Shown: positions 1-8,634, numbered from the stretch's first letter. The stretch: 64,000 nt of DNA from JAFDWR01 sp038216655 (GCA_038216655.1 JBBQPZ010000005.1:62001-126000), one strand, 5' to 3'. The notes: generated from the letters alone by a model not told the origin. A program made the numbers and translations.

Positions 1-24
1 CTACGCGATGGAGGAGATGACGGC

Positions 25-53
25 AATACGGGCGCTCGTGGAGCGCCCGTATT
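25..53. terminator. Perfect hairpin downstream of the first gene
   Basis: A perfect 13-bp inverted repeat (AATACGGGCGCTC and its complement) with a 3-nt loop lies just beyond the stop of the minus-strand gene at 77-1411. It probably ends that transcript. No strong T run follows on either strand, so it may be a REP-like hairpin or an RNA-stabilising end instead. Confidence 0.55.
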
Positions 54-76
54 GAAGGGTTGCTGAGGCAACGGGA

Positions 77-1411
77 TCAGTGGGTGATGATCCAGCCGCC
101 CTTGTCGATCTTGAACTGGAAGCCTCTCGAACCGATCGGGTTGTTGTACAAAGCGATGCGGGTCTTCATCTGCTTCGTGCTCGATATGTAGTTTGACGGT
201 GTCGTGGTCGCATTCACGTCGTACGTAGTGTCCACGTTCGACAACGTAAAGGTGCTTCTCAGGTCCCAGGCATTCGTCGCGTAGTTGAAGAAGGAGACCT
301 TCACCAAGTTGCCACTCTGGTTGCCTGAAGCGGTTAAGGTGAAGTGGTAGCTGATCGCACTCGTCGACGCGGCCTGGCCATCCATCTCGACCTGGATCGT
401 TGGGGATGAGCGGCTTACGTTGAAGGCCTGGCTCGTGACGTAGTAGCTCTGATCGAGCTGCCAAACGTCGGTGAAGTTGCCTGACACGAGGTTCCCAATA
501 TCAAGGTTGACCGGGAACGGTTGGATGTTATTGGTGACGCCATTGGTATCAACCGCGATTCCAAATAGCAGGTTGCCATAGGACGCGGGAGGCTCGTTGG
601 TGTCAAAAACGTCGAACTCGTCGGGATCGACGAAGATTCCGTCCATGGGATCCCAATCCCACCAAAATCCGTTGTTGCTCGAGCCAATGCTGACGGGGCC
701 GCCAGCATTGAAGACGGTGTGAACGGTCGCGTCGAGTGGGCCGTTTCCGGTTACCAAATCAGACGTGTCGCGGAACTCCTCGGCAAGATAGATTTGGGAC
801 TGATCGCAGTAGGCGCCCGAGGCGGAGATGTCGATCGTGACCTTGTAGGCCGTGCCCGGCGCTGATCCCGGCCAGATCACACCGAAGTCAGAAGCCGCCG
901 ACGGAACGTGACTGAAGCTGTCAGGCCCCCCACTCGGAGTGAAGGTTTCGTAGACGATCCAGCGCATCAGGAACTGATGGTTGTCTTCCGGCTCGAAACC
1001 GAACGTGATGTTTTTCCAAGGCTTGTTGACTCCAGTCGACAGCATGAGCATGTCGTCCAAAGTGTCAGGATTTGCCCCCAATCCCCCGAAGCCGTCGCCG
1101 ATGACGCCGTAGTTTGAGCCCGAGTCGGCGAGATAGACGTTGGTGATCGCTCTCGGTTGTGGCCGAGGCTGAGTCAGGTGTCGGATCGGCTTGGACGGTA
1201 ATTTGCCCAGGCTCAGGGGTGTAATCACGTGCGTCTCGATCGGAACCGCTGTGTAGGGAACCCAAGTGCCCGCCAAGTTCTTCATCGTTCCGTCCGCCTG
1301 ACGGACGTGGCCAAAGGCAACACGTAGGTAGCCGCTCATCGCCTTCTGGGCGACGGCCAGCGATCCTGAGCATGCAATGAGCGCGCCCATAAGTCCAAGC
1401 AATTTCTTCAT
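77..1411 (-). CDS. Secreted protein of unknown function
   Basis: A 444-residue protein with an N-terminal signal peptide (MKKLLGLMGALIACSGSLAVAQ, probable cleavage after AVA). I chose the internal ATG at 1411 because the signal peptide begins there and a GAGGGA ribosome site lies upstream; 17 upstream in-frame codons are not needed. The mature part is rich in Asn, Asp, Ser, Thr and aromatic residues and looks like beta-sandwich extracellular protein. No catalytic motif or C-terminal sorting signal is visible. Large secreted proteins of this composition are common in Armatimonadota and Planctomycetes, but I recognise no family. It is monocistronic and followed by a hairpin at 25-53. Confidence 0.8.
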   Translation of the reverse strand: MKKLLGLMGALIACSGSLAVAQKAMSGYLRVAFGHVRQADGTMKNLAGTWVPYTAVPIETHVITPLSLGKLPSKPIRHLTQPRPQPRAITNVYLADSGSNYGVIGDGFGGLGANPDTLDDMLMLSTGVNKPWKNITFGFEPEDNHQFLMRWIVYETFTPSGGPDSFSHVPSAASDFGVIWPGSAPGTAYKVTIDISASGAYCDQSQIYLAEEFRDTSDLVTGNGPLDATVHTVFNAGGPVSIGSSNNGFWWDWDPMDGIFVDPDEFDVFDTNEPPASYGNLLFGIAVDTNGVTNNIQPFPVNLDIGNLVSGNFTDVWQLDQSYYVTSQAFNVSRSSPTIQVEMDGQAASTSAISYHFTLTASGNQSGNLVKVSFFNYATNAWDLRSTFTLSNVDTTYDVNATTTPSNYISSTKQMKTRIALYNNPIGSRGFQFKIDKGGWIITH

Positions 1412-1579
1412 CAGCAAAATCCCTCGGGGTTTATGATACGAACAAGCCGCGCCAAAACCCATATATATTTCTAGGACCCCAGGCGATCCACCCTATAGGA
1501 CTCCGCAACAGGATTGCAAGTTCCGTTCCCTGACGCTCATTTCTTGCGCATCCGACCGCTAGACAAACTAGTAATAAGA

Positions 1580-1611
1580 CGAGGGCCGCCATCAACCGAT
1601 GGCGACCCTCG
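1580..1611 (-). terminator. Terminator of the ABC ATPase gene
   Basis: A 14-bp stem with one mismatch (CGAGGG-CGCCATC and its complement) and an AACC loop. On the minus strand it is followed by CTTATTACTAG, a weak T-rich tail. It lies 24 nt beyond the stop codon of the gene at 1635-2783. Confidence 0.7.
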
Positions 1612-1634
1612 TGGGCCTTACTTTGGGGCGAGAT

Positions 1635-2783
1635 TTAACGAATCGCTTCTTCCGTCTCCCCATCGAAGATGTGAATCCCTTCGAGGTTGACCATGAATTC
1701 CACGGTCTGGGCTTCCTTGATCTTGGTGCCGGTGTCGATCGTCGCGATTAGATTGTGCTCACCCGTATGCAGGTAGGCCACGTACTCCGGACCGAGCGGC
1801 TCAAGCACATCAACTTTGGCTTCGAACGTGTTTTCGGCGGTGGCCTTAATGTGCGTGTCGAGGTTCTTATCGAAAATGCACTCCGGGCGGATGCCCATCG
1901 TGACGGTTTTGCCGACGTGGTCCTTTGCGCCGTGCTCGGCCGGAAGCGGGAACTTTAGGTCCCCAGCATCGACGAACAGCTTGCCACCCTCACTGGTGAT
2001 CTTGGCGTCGACGAAGTTCATCGGAGGTGAGCCGATGAAGCCGGCGACAAATTTGTTCGCGGGCTGGGCGTACACCTTCTCGGGCTCGTCGCACTGCTGC
2101 AACAGGCCGTCTTTCATGATCGCCATACGCTGGCCCATCGTCATCGCTTCGGTCTGATCGTGGGTGACGTAGACGGTGGTGATACCAAGCTGACGGTGGA
2201 GGCGAATGAGCTCGGCGCGGGTCTGAACGCGAAGTTTGGCGTCCAGGTTCGAGAGCGGCTCGTCCATCAAGAAGACTTTTGGCTTGCGAATGATTGCGCG
2301 GGCGAGGGCGACGCGCTGACGTTGACCGCCGGAGAGCTCCTTCGGACGGCGCTGGAGGTACTTCTCGATATCGAGCATACGGGCGACTTCGTGCACGCGT
2401 CGGTCGATATCTTCCTTGATCTTCTTGGCTTCGCCCATGTGGCTCATTTGCCACGCGAACCCCTTCAACTCGCGCAGGCGCAGGCCGAACGCGATGTTGT
2501 CGTACACGTTCATGTGCGGATAGAGCGCGTAGTTCTGGAACACCATCGCGATGTCCCGGTCCTTCGGCGGGACGTCGTTGACCCGGTTGTCGCCGATGCA
2601 GATGTCGCCGCCGGTGGCCTCTTCCAAGCCCGCAACCATGCGGAGCGCGGTGGTCTTACCGCAGCCCGAAGGTCCGACGAGGACCATAAACTCTTTGTCT
2701 CGAATCTCTAGGTTGAGATCGTTGACCGCCTTGACGTCTTTGCCAAAAACCTTCGTTACGCTCTTAAACGCGACTCCTGCCAA
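1635..2783 (-). CDS. ugpC: ABC transporter ATP-binding protein, MalK/UgpC type
   Basis: A 382-residue ATPase subunit of a carbohydrate-type ABC importer. Walker A GPSGCGKTT is at about 37-45, the Q-loop at VFQNYALYPHM (82-92), the signature LSGGQRQR at 151-158, Walker B VFLMDEP at 171-177 and the H-loop histidine at 209. Residues after about 230 form the TOBE/OB regulatory domain typical of MalK/UgpC/MsmK. Length is normal for the family. The start is TTG at 2783, supported by AGGAGG six bases upstream. A -10 TATACT on the minus strand is at 2814-2819. No permease or binding-protein gene is adjacent, so this is probably a shared ATPase for several sugar importers, as known for MsmK-like proteins. 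The substrate cannot be read from the sequence; the symbol marks the family only. Confidence 0.9.
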   Translation of the reverse strand: MAGVAFKSVTKVFGKDVKAVNDLNLEIRDKEFMVLVGPSGCGKTTALRMVAGLEEATGGDICIGDNRVNDVPPKDRDIAMVFQNYALYPHMNVYDNIAFGLRLRELKGFAWQMSHMGEAKKIKEDIDRRVHEVARMLDIEKYLQRRPKELSGGQRQRVALARAIIRKPKVFLMDEPLSNLDAKLRVQTRAELIRLHRQLGITTVYVTHDQTEAMTMGQRMAIMKDGLLQQCDEPEKVYAQPANKFVAGFIGSPPMNFVDAKITSEGGKLFVDAGDLKFPLPAEHGAKDHVGKTVTMGIRPECIFDKNLDTHIKATAENTFEAKVDVLEPLGPEYVAYLHTGEHNLIATIDTGTKIKEAQTVEFMVNLEGIHIFDGETEEAIR

Positions 2784-2813
2784 TCAGGGCCTCCTGGGGG
2801 ATATCCGTCTCGC

Positions 2814-2819
2814 AGTATA
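2814..2819 (-). promoter_or_regulatory. -10 element of the ABC ATPase gene
   Basis: On the minus strand TATACT sits about 30 nt before the TTG start, leaving room for a short leader with an AGGAGG ribosome site. No good -35 match is seen. This is one of the genes with a conventional leader and Shine-Dalgarno. Confidence 0.5.
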
Positions 2820-2901
2820 ACGCAGGTTCGCGGTCCTCGCGCATGAGTGGCAAATTGTCACGGGGTTTGGGCTCGGGCGCACAATTGCCGCAACGTTGCC
2901 T

Positions 2902-2907
2902 TATACT
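2902..2907 (+). promoter_or_regulatory. -10 element, leaderless arrangement
   Basis: TATACT ends exactly 6 nt before the ATG at 2914. A sigma-70 -10 box at this distance places the transcription start at the A of the ATG or within a base or two. The surrounding bases (TTGCCTTATACTGGCGACATGCG in outline) are nearly repeated before the paralogue at 3455. Confidence 0.7.
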
Positions 2908-2913
2908 GGCGAC

Positions 2914-3351
2914 ATGCGACGTTTCACCCAATTCAGTGCTGTTTTGATCATGATGTCGACCGCCGTGATGGCCATGTCGGCGGGCATTGTCGGAGTCTGG
3001 AACGGCAAGCTCGTGATCGACCGCGGTCACCTTCCGCGAACGACGCAGGGCGGCGAAATGTCGCACCAGGTGAAGGCAGCGTGGCAGCACGTGACTCTCG
3101 TGCTAAGACTCAACCTGAACAATCACTACTCCTTCGATATTAACCACATCCCAGGTTCCACTCCACACGAGCTGTTCGAGGGGACCTACACCCGCAACGG
3201 CCAGAACCTGGTCTTCACCTGTACCAAGCTCAACGGAACCACGATCTCGCCGCCAACCACGATGACAATGACCATTTCCCATAACGAGCGCGAAATCACG
3301 ACCCAGTGGACCGACGGGGGTCTGCTCTGGTTCTCGTTTACGAAGTCGTAG
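2914..3351 (+). CDS. Small secreted protein, paralogue of the next gene
   Basis: A 145-residue protein with an N-terminal signal peptide (MRRFTQFSAVLIMMSTAVMAMSA). The mature part shares with the gene at 3455-3883 the block LVIDRG-LPRTT-GGEMSH, then a GTYTR-G motif and a C-terminal W-FSFTK ending, so the two are tandem duplicates. The size and strand-rich pattern suggest a small beta-barrel or lipocalin-like fold, which is an inference. The ATG at 2914 is preferred over one six codons upstream because the -10 TATACT lies 6 nt before it. No family is recognised. Confidence 0.75.
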   Translation: MRRFTQFSAVLIMMSTAVMAMSAGIVGVWNGKLVIDRGHLPRTTQGGEMSHQVKAAWQHVTLVLRLNLNNHYSFDINHIPGSTPHELFEGTYTRNGQNLVFTCTKLNGTTISPPTTMTMTISHNEREITTQWTDGGLLWFSFTKS

Positions 3352-3442
3352 CGACTCTAGATTGGTTGGAAATGGCGGCGGAGGGGTTATCCTTCCGCCG
3401 CTTTTCCATGTTCGGGTCTCTGAATGCATGCCGCTATTGCCC

Positions 3443-3448
3443 TATACT
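3443..3448 (+). promoter_or_regulatory. -10 element, leaderless arrangement
   Basis: TATACT ends 6 nt before the ATG at 3455, matching in sequence and spacing the element before the paralogue at 2914. Promoter and gene were evidently duplicated together. Confidence 0.7.
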
Positions 3449-3454
3449 GTCCGC

Positions 3455-3883
3455 ATGCGTTTTCTCACTAAGCTCTCCCTGCTCCTCGTCGCTCTCGCTG
3501 TTGCAGCGGTTTCCTTCGCGGGCAGCCTCGCCGGGACCTACTCCGGTCGCCTGGTGATCGACCGGGGCCAGCTTCCGCGCACAACCAAGGGTGGCGAGAT
3601 GTCGCATGCGGCGGTCCAGGCGTACTCCAAGATCAAGCTCACCCTGACCATGAAGGACGATGGGACGTTCTTGCTCGTTGCAAAGACCGGCCCGACCTCG
3701 GTGTTGAACACGGGAACCTACACCCGGTCTGGCGACACGGCCACCCTGATCGTCACGAAGAAGAACGGCCAGGCGGTGTCAAACGCTGTGCCGATGCCCA
3801 TGAAGATCTCCAAGAACGAGCATGAGCTCCAGTTGGGGTTCGGTGAAGGCGAGATGGCATGGTTCTCGTTCAACAAGAACTAG
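3455..3883 (+). CDS. Small secreted protein, tandem paralogue
   Basis: A 142-residue protein with a signal peptide (MRFLTKLSLLLVALAVAAVSFA). It shares the conserved block LVIDRGQLPRTT-KGGEMSH with the preceding gene, plus the GTYTRSG and MAWFSFNKN motifs, and is clearly its duplicate. The start at 3455 is fixed by the signal peptide and by the -10 element 6 nt upstream. Each copy has its own promoter, so they can be expressed separately. Function unknown; no catalytic residues stand out. A strong hairpin terminator follows at 3906. Confidence 0.75.
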   Translation: MRFLTKLSLLLVALAVAAVSFAGSLAGTYSGRLVIDRGQLPRTTKGGEMSHAAVQAYSKIKLTLTMKDDGTFLLVAKTGPTSVLNTGTYTRSGDTATLIVTKKNGQAVSNAVPMPMKISKNEHELQLGFGEGEMAWFSFNKN

Positions 3884-3905
3884 AATTGTCGGACGATTGA
3901 AGCTG

Positions 3906-3940
3906 AAGGGCATCGGTCATGAACCGGTGCCCTTTGCTTT
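3906..3940 (+). terminator. Intrinsic terminator after the paralogue pair
   Basis: A 12-bp stem (AAGGGCATCGGT and its complement, one G-T pair) with a CATGA loop, followed by TTTGCTTT. It separates the paralogue pair from the GlmL-like gene. Confidence 0.8.
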
Positions 3941-3992
3941 GAGTCCCCGAGGATTCGCCTTCAGCCACCGACGCGTCATAATCTGACCACCT

Positions 3993-5894
3993 ATGTCCAA
4001 CGACATCCGCCGCATCGTCGCGACTGACTGTGGGTCCACCACCACCAAGGCCATTCTCATCGAAAGAAACGACGCGGGCGAATACCGCCTGGTGGCTCGC
4101 GGCGAAGCCCCGACCACCGTCGAGAAGCCGTTTGAAGACGTCACGATGGGCGTCGTGAACTCCATCACCGAATTGGAGGAGATCACCGAGGAGGTCGTGC
4201 CGGAGAGCTACGCCAAGGGTCGGCGCACGCTGATCGAGAACGGCAAGGTGAAGCGACTCCAGAAGCGGGGCGTCGTTGAAGGAACCCGCAAGAACGATCT
4301 CGACGCCGCCGACCTGTACGTCTCCACAAGTTCTGCAGGCGGTGGTCTGCAGATGATGGTCGCGGGTGTGGTGAAAGCGATGTCTGCCGAATCCGCAGAG
4401 CGCGCCGCCTTGGGTGCGGGCGCGATCCTCATGGACACGCTCTCCGTTGACGACGGTCGCAAGGATTACCAAAAAGTCGAGCGGCTCCGCCAGCTTCGCC
4501 CGGACATCATCCTCATGTCGGGTGGCACCGACGGCGGCAACGTTGACCTGCTCACCGAGATGGCGGAAATCGTGCGCCGCGCCGACCCGAAGCCGCGCTT
4601 TGGCGACATGAAGCTCCCGGTCATTTATGCGGGCAACGTTCAGGCTCGCGAAAAAGTGAAGGCAGTGCTCGGCGAAGGGATCGCGCTCCAGATCGTCGAC
4701 AACCTCCGGCCGCAACTCGACAAGGAGAACCTTGGCCCGGCCCGTGACGAAATCCACGAGATGTTCCTCGAGCACGTCATGCAGCAGGCACCGGGCTACT
4801 CGAAGCTCCTGGATTGGACCAGCGAGGAAGTCATGGCGACCCCGAACGCCGTCGGCAAGCTCCTGAAGGAGTACGCGGAGAACGAGGGCATCAACGTGCT
4901 GGGTGTCGACATCGGTGGCGCAACTACGGACGTGTTCTCGGTCTTCAAGAACTTCGAGGCCGAGCGCATCTACAACCGCACCGTGTCGGCAAACCTGGGC
5001 ATGAGCTACTCGATCTGTAACGTCCTGAAGGAGACGGGGATCGAGAACATCGCCCGCTGGCTGCCCTTCCAGATCGACCCCGCGGAGGTACGCAATCGAC
5101 TTCGAAACAAGATGATTCGTCCAACTACGATCCCGCAAACCTATGAAGATCTATTGATCGAGCATGCCGTCGCCCGCGAGGCATTGCGCCTGGCCTTCTT
5201 GCACCACAAGTCCTTGGCGCGCGACCTTACGGGTTCGCAGCAGCAGCGCGACATCGGGCAGATTTTCGACCAGACGGGCAGCGGCCAGACACTGGTCAAG
5301 ATGATGGAGCTGGACATGATCATCGGCTCAGGCGGCGTGCTGTCGCACGCGCCGAAGCGCGCCCAATCGGCTCTGATGATGATGGACGCGTACCAGCCCG
5401 AGGGCGTCACGATGCTCACCGTCGACTCGATCTTCATGATGCCGCACCTCGGCGTGCTGAGCCAGCACCTGTACGCGGCGGCGAAGGAAGTGTTCGAGCG
5501 CGACTGCATCGTCAAGATCGGCACCTGCATCGCGCCGGTCGGGTTGGCGAAGGAAGGCGAGCCATGCGTGCGGATCGTGGGCTCGGGGATCGACCAGTCG
5601 GTCCCGTTCGGTGAAGTGAAGGTGATCCCGTACCATCTCGTCGATGGGGACACGATCACCGTCGAGCCGGCGCGCGGTTTCGATGTTGGGGCAGGCGCGG
5701 GCAAGCCGGTGACGGTGCGCCGCTTCGATACCTCGAAGGGTCAGCGCGACCAGACGACGAACTTGATCGAAGGGACAGTCGGCTTGATCGTGGACACGCG
5801 CGGCCGACCGTTCAACGTTGATCTGAACTCGCCCGGTCGGATCGACAAGATGCGCAAGTGGCTCGCCGCGTTCGGTCTGCCCATGCCGAGCTAA
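3993..5894 (+). CDS. glmL: GlmL/MutL-family protein (glutamate mutase accessory)
   Basis: A 633-residue protein of the ASKHA (actin/hexokinase/Hsp70) ATPase superfamily. A phosphate-binding loop ATDCGSTTTKAILIE opens the protein, and a second DIGGATTDVFSVF lies near the middle. The whole-length pattern fits the MutL/GlmL family associated with B12-dependent methylaspartate (glutamate) mutase, where it is thought to act as a chaperone or reactivase. No mutase E or S subunit is encoded in this window, so the partner is elsewhere or the role has shifted. The -10-like CATAAT lies 10 nt before the ATG, implying a leader of only a few bases. Confidence 0.8.
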   Translation: MSNDIRRIVATDCGSTTTKAILIERNDAGEYRLVARGEAPTTVEKPFEDVTMGVVNSITELEEITEEVVPESYAKGRRTLIENGKVKRLQKRGVVEGTRKNDLDAADLYVSTSSAGGGLQMMVAGVVKAMSAESAERAALGAGAILMDTLSVDDGRKDYQKVERLRQLRPDIILMSGGTDGGNVDLLTEMAEIVRRADPKPRFGDMKLPVIYAGNVQAREKVKAVLGEGIALQIVDNLRPQLDKENLGPARDEIHEMFLEHVMQQAPGYSKLLDWTSEEVMATPNAVGKLLKEYAENEGINVLGVDIGGATTDVFSVFKNFEAERIYNRTVSANLGMSYSICNVLKETGIENIARWLPFQIDPAEVRNRLRNKMIRPTTIPQTYEDLLIEHAVAREALRLAFLHHKSLARDLTGSQQQRDIGQIFDQTGSGQTLVKMMELDMIIGSGGVLSHAPKRAQSALMMMDAYQPEGVTMLTVDSIFMMPHLGVLSQHLYAAAKEVFERDCIVKIGTCIAPVGLAKEGEPCVRIVGSGIDQSVPFGEVKVIPYHLVDGDTITVEPARGFDVGAGAGKPVTVRRFDTSKGQRDQTTNLIEGTVGLIVDTRGRPFNVDLNSPGRIDKMRKWLAAFGLPMPS

Positions 5895-5959
5895 CGGACG
5901 AGGGGTGGCCCGGTCCGCTCGGGCGCTCTCGCCCCGCGGATAACCCGAGCCGAATGTCG

Positions 5960-6005
5960 CCCGACAGACCGTGAATTCGCAATGGACAACCCACGGTCTG
6001 TCGGG
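5960..6005. repeat. 14-bp perfect inverted repeat
   Basis: The arms CCCGACAGACCGTG (5960-5973) and its complement (5992-6005) are perfect, with an 18-nt loop. It lies between converging genes (GlmL-like and nucleotidyltransferase) and could act as a bidirectional terminator, although no T run follows on either side. Confidence 0.6.
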
Positions 6006-6066
6006 TTACCTTGATGGGTGGGCACCTACGAGTACGTAGAACCCGAGCAGACCGTGCCACTCCATT

Positions 6067-6654
6067 TCAGAAGACCTCGGCTTCCGCCAACGCCTCGTTG
6101 GCCAGCTCGGTCAACCCGAGGTTGCCTGCCCAGTCCAAGACGTAGCCTCGGTCCAGGGCATCCCCCTGGACCTGAATCACCTGGACGATGTCGTTCCACT
6201 GCCGGTCGCTGACCCGATTCCCGAGTTCGTACCATCGTAGCTTCTGCAGGATGATGTCCTCCGGCGTGGCAACGTAGACGACAAGCCCTGGCAGTAGCTC
6301 AATTTCGCGCCGCCGCTCAAACTCGGATAAAGCGAACGCGGAGCCGTTCATGAGGAAAGCATCAACCTTGAACAGGCGCTCGAAGTGGAGGAGTTGGAAA
6401 CTCGCGTAGGTCTCGCCAGATTCCGACGCGGACTCGATCTCGTTCCTAGAAATGGCGAAATCAGCCTCGAACTCCCGAACGATTCGATCGATATCGTGCG
6501 CCTTCATCGCAACCGCGAGATCCAAGTCGTACGTGGGCCGAAACTGACCCCAGGCACTGCTCGCGAAAGAGCCGCCGATCACATATTCGAGACCAAGGGA
6601 GTTCAAGCCCTCAACCACACGTCGCACTACCACGCTGGCGTCAGTCTCACTCAT
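6067..6654 (-). CDS. Nucleotidyltransferase-fold protein
   Basis: A 195-residue protein with the minimal nucleotidyltransferase signature: GGSFASSAWG with GGS at 27-29, then R-TYDLDLAV with metal-binding Asp at 43 and 45, and a third Asp in FKVDAF at about 98. Proteins of this type (AbiEii-like and relatives) transfer nucleotides and often act as toxins in two-gene modules. Its ATG overlaps the end of the upstream small gene by 8 nt, a sign of translational coupling. The target is unknown. A chromosomal toxin-antitoxin role is possible but not shown by the sequence. Confidence 0.75.
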   Translation of the reverse strand: MSETDASVVVRRVVEGLNSLGLEYVIGGSFASSAWGQFRPTYDLDLAVAMKAHDIDRIVREFEADFAISRNEIESASESGETYASFQLLHFERLFKVDAFLMNGSAFALSEFERRREIELLPGLVVYVATPEDIILQKLRWYELGNRVSDRQWNDIVQVIQVQGDALDRGYVLDWAGNLGLTELANEALAEAEVF

Positions 6655-6829
6655 GGCCGGTCAACAGCGATTTGCGCTGGCGGTTCAAATCCTCTGAAGT
6701 CTGGATCGAATCGAACATTCGGCTTAGCCTTTCTTCCGGCGTCATCGCGCGCAACCGCTCGACGAGCAACCGATGGGCCCATTCGCTGGTGTCCATCAAA
6801 TCGGTGCGCCGCCCGGTCTGCTTCCTCAC
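6647..6829 (-). CDS. Small protein coupled to the nucleotidyltransferase
   Basis: A 60-residue protein read from a GTG at 6829. That start is chosen because TACAAT lies 6 nt upstream, the leaderless spacing seen across the window; an ATG at 6796 would give 49 residues. It is charged and predicted helical (TPEERLSRMFDSIQ region). Small proteins with a TPEERL-like segment often precede nucleotidyltransferase genes in bacteria, which fits a partner or antitoxin role by inference. The reading frame ends 8 nt inside the downstream gene. Confidence 0.6.
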   Translation of the reverse strand: MRKQTGRRTDLMDTSEWAHRLLVERLRAMTPEERLSRMFDSIQTSEDLNRQRKSLLTGHE

Positions 6830-6835
6830 GAATCT

Positions 6836-6859
6836 ATTGTACGGAACTTGGGACATAGT
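6836..6859. promoter_or_regulatory. Divergent leaderless promoters
   Basis: On the minus strand TACAAT (6836-6841) stands 6 nt before the GTG at 6829. On the plus strand CATAGT (6854-6859) stands 6 nt before the ATG at 6866. The two start codons are only 36 bp apart, so the two promoters overlap and may compete. Confidence 0.55.
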
Positions 6860-6865
6860 AAAGCC

Positions 6866-7792
6866 ATGCAAACGCAGCCAATCGGAACCTCGGATCTCTT
6901 CACCTCGCGCCTTGCCTACGGCTGCATGCGGATCGCCGGGACGTGGAACCCTGCGGAGATCACGCCCGCCCGCCGAGCCGCCGCCCATAAGGCGGTGATC
7001 ACCGCCTACGAGGCCGGCTACACCCTCTTCGATCACGCCGACATCTACTGCAGCGGAGGCTGCGAGACGCTCCACGGCGAGGTGCTGAAAGACATTCCGA
7101 CGATGCGCGACGACATCGTCATCGCCACCAAGTGCGGCATCCAATTCAAAGATGAGCCTCCCGGAACGGTCGCCCGCTACAACTTCTCGTACGAGCACAT
7201 CATCAAGAGCTGCGACGCGTCGCTCAAGCGGCTCCAGATCGAGACCATCGATATCTATCAGCTCCACCGGCCGGATCTCCTGATGGACCCGGACGAGGTC
7301 GCGCAGGCGTTTGAGGCGCTTCACGGAGCGGGGAAGGTGCGGTACTTCGGCGTCTCGAACTTCTCGGCCAGCTTTGTCGAGCTGCTCCAGAACTCGCTCG
7401 ACCTCCCCCTGATCGTCAACCAGATTGAGGTCCATCTCGGGCGACTGGATCCCTTCTTTGACGGCACGCTCGACCAGTGTTTGGCCGCGGACATCACGCC
7501 GCTCTCCTGGTCGCCACTGGGCGGGGGTTGGCTGGGCAACAAGGAGACGCCAACCGATCCGGTGAAGGCGGGGCTCGTGGAGATGATGGATCAGGTCGCC
7601 CGCGAATACAACACCGACCGTGCGGGGATCGCACTCGCCTGGCTGCTGAAGCACCCAAGCGGGATCGTCCCGATCGTCGGCTCGGCCAACCCCGACCGGA
7701 TCAAGCAGGCGGTCGATGCGGAAGAGATCGAGCTATCGCGCGAAGACTGGTACCGACTCATCACCGCGGCTCGCGGCAAGCCGATGCCGTGA
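6866..7792 (+). CDS. Aldo/keto reductase (YdhF-like)
   Basis: A 308-residue NADPH-dependent oxidoreductase of the aldo/keto reductase superfamily, a TIM barrel. Tetrad residues are visible: Asp and Tyr in LFDHADIYCSGGCE, Lys in IATKCG and His in IYQLHRPDLLMDP. The C-terminal cofactor region PIVGSANPDRI is also present. Length and motifs fit the YdhF/YcsN group, whose natural substrates are unclear. The ATG at 6866 is chosen because -10 CATAGT lies 6 nt upstream and alignment to the family begins here. Confidence 0.9.
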   Translation: MQTQPIGTSDLFTSRLAYGCMRIAGTWNPAEITPARRAAAHKAVITAYEAGYTLFDHADIYCSGGCETLHGEVLKDIPTMRDDIVIATKCGIQFKDEPPGTVARYNFSYEHIIKSCDASLKRLQIETIDIYQLHRPDLLMDPDEVAQAFEALHGAGKVRYFGVSNFSASFVELLQNSLDLPLIVNQIEVHLGRLDPFFDGTLDQCLAADITPLSWSPLGGGWLGNKETPTDPVKAGLVEMMDQVAREYNTDRAGIALAWLLKHPSGIVPIVGSANPDRIKQAVDAEEIELSREDWYRLITAARGKPMP

Positions 7793-7830
7793 GACGCCTT
7801 TTGGCGGCTCACGGCAATTTAGGGCCGCGC

Positions 7831-8634
7831 TTACTTGGCGCGTCGCCTTCGGATCAGGGCGATCGCGCCGATGCCGAGCGCGACCATTGAGGTCGGTTCC
7901 GGCACGGCTTCGAAGTTGTAGCTCGTGTTGTTCCCGTTCACGCCGACCGTGAAGTTGTCGACGTTGCCGTCAAAGTTGTTCCAATCCGGCGCTCCTCCCC
8001 CGGCGCTGAGCCGCACGCCTCCGAATCCGTCTCCGCGGGGGACGATCGTGGCGTTGGGATGCAAGGCAAGTAGGTTCGCGAATGTGGTCGCGTTCGAGCC
8101 GGGGGCGTATCCACCCGTCGGCGATCTCGGAGTACCACGCGCCGGTCATCGTGTCCCAATGCTGCCACTGGTTCGCGACGATCGCCTGGTTGGTAATCCC
8201 CGTTACACCGTAAAGGCTGTTGGTGTAGGTCGGCTCGAAGTACCAGGCGTCGTCTTGGCTGCTACTAGAACCATCCCAGTTGACATAGAGGCGGAGGTAA
8301 GGGTCCTGCTCGCGGACCGCCCCGGACTGGTAGGTGTCATACGACAGGGCGGTGAGGGTCGAGACTTGGATTCCGTCGTAGGCGTTCGTGGTGGCACGAT
8401 TGACATCGTCACCCGTGGTGACGCTGAAGTGCAAGCTACCCGAGCCCAGAGGCGGTGTTCCGGGTCCGTTCACGAAGGAGGACGCACTGGTATTCCCAGG
8501 CTGATCCAAGTAGTCGTGGAGCCCCCAGCCGTTCATGTGGACGGGCTGACATCGACGATGCTGGCATAGGCACCGATCGGTAAGGCGAGAGCAAGGGCAA
8601 GGGCCCCGATTCGGGCGGACGGCTTGGCAAACAT
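7831..8634 (-). pseudogene. PEP-CTERM secreted protein with two frameshifts
   Basis: Three reading-frame segments add up to one PEP-CTERM protein. An ATG at 8634 behind GGGAGAAACTA starts a signal peptide (MFAKPSARIGALALALALPIGAYA) that reaches a stop near 8536. The next frame carries NGWGLHDYLDQPGN to WYSEIADG, ending near 8105. The last frame continues GYAPGSNATTFANLL to the sorting signal VPEPTSMVALGIGAIALIRRRR. The C-terminus resembles the intact gene at 60645-61526 (SYNFEAVPEP compared with TYNFEAVPEP). Either the gene is decaying or there are two assembly errors; single-base indels at about 8535 and 8105 would explain it. Confidence 0.7.
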
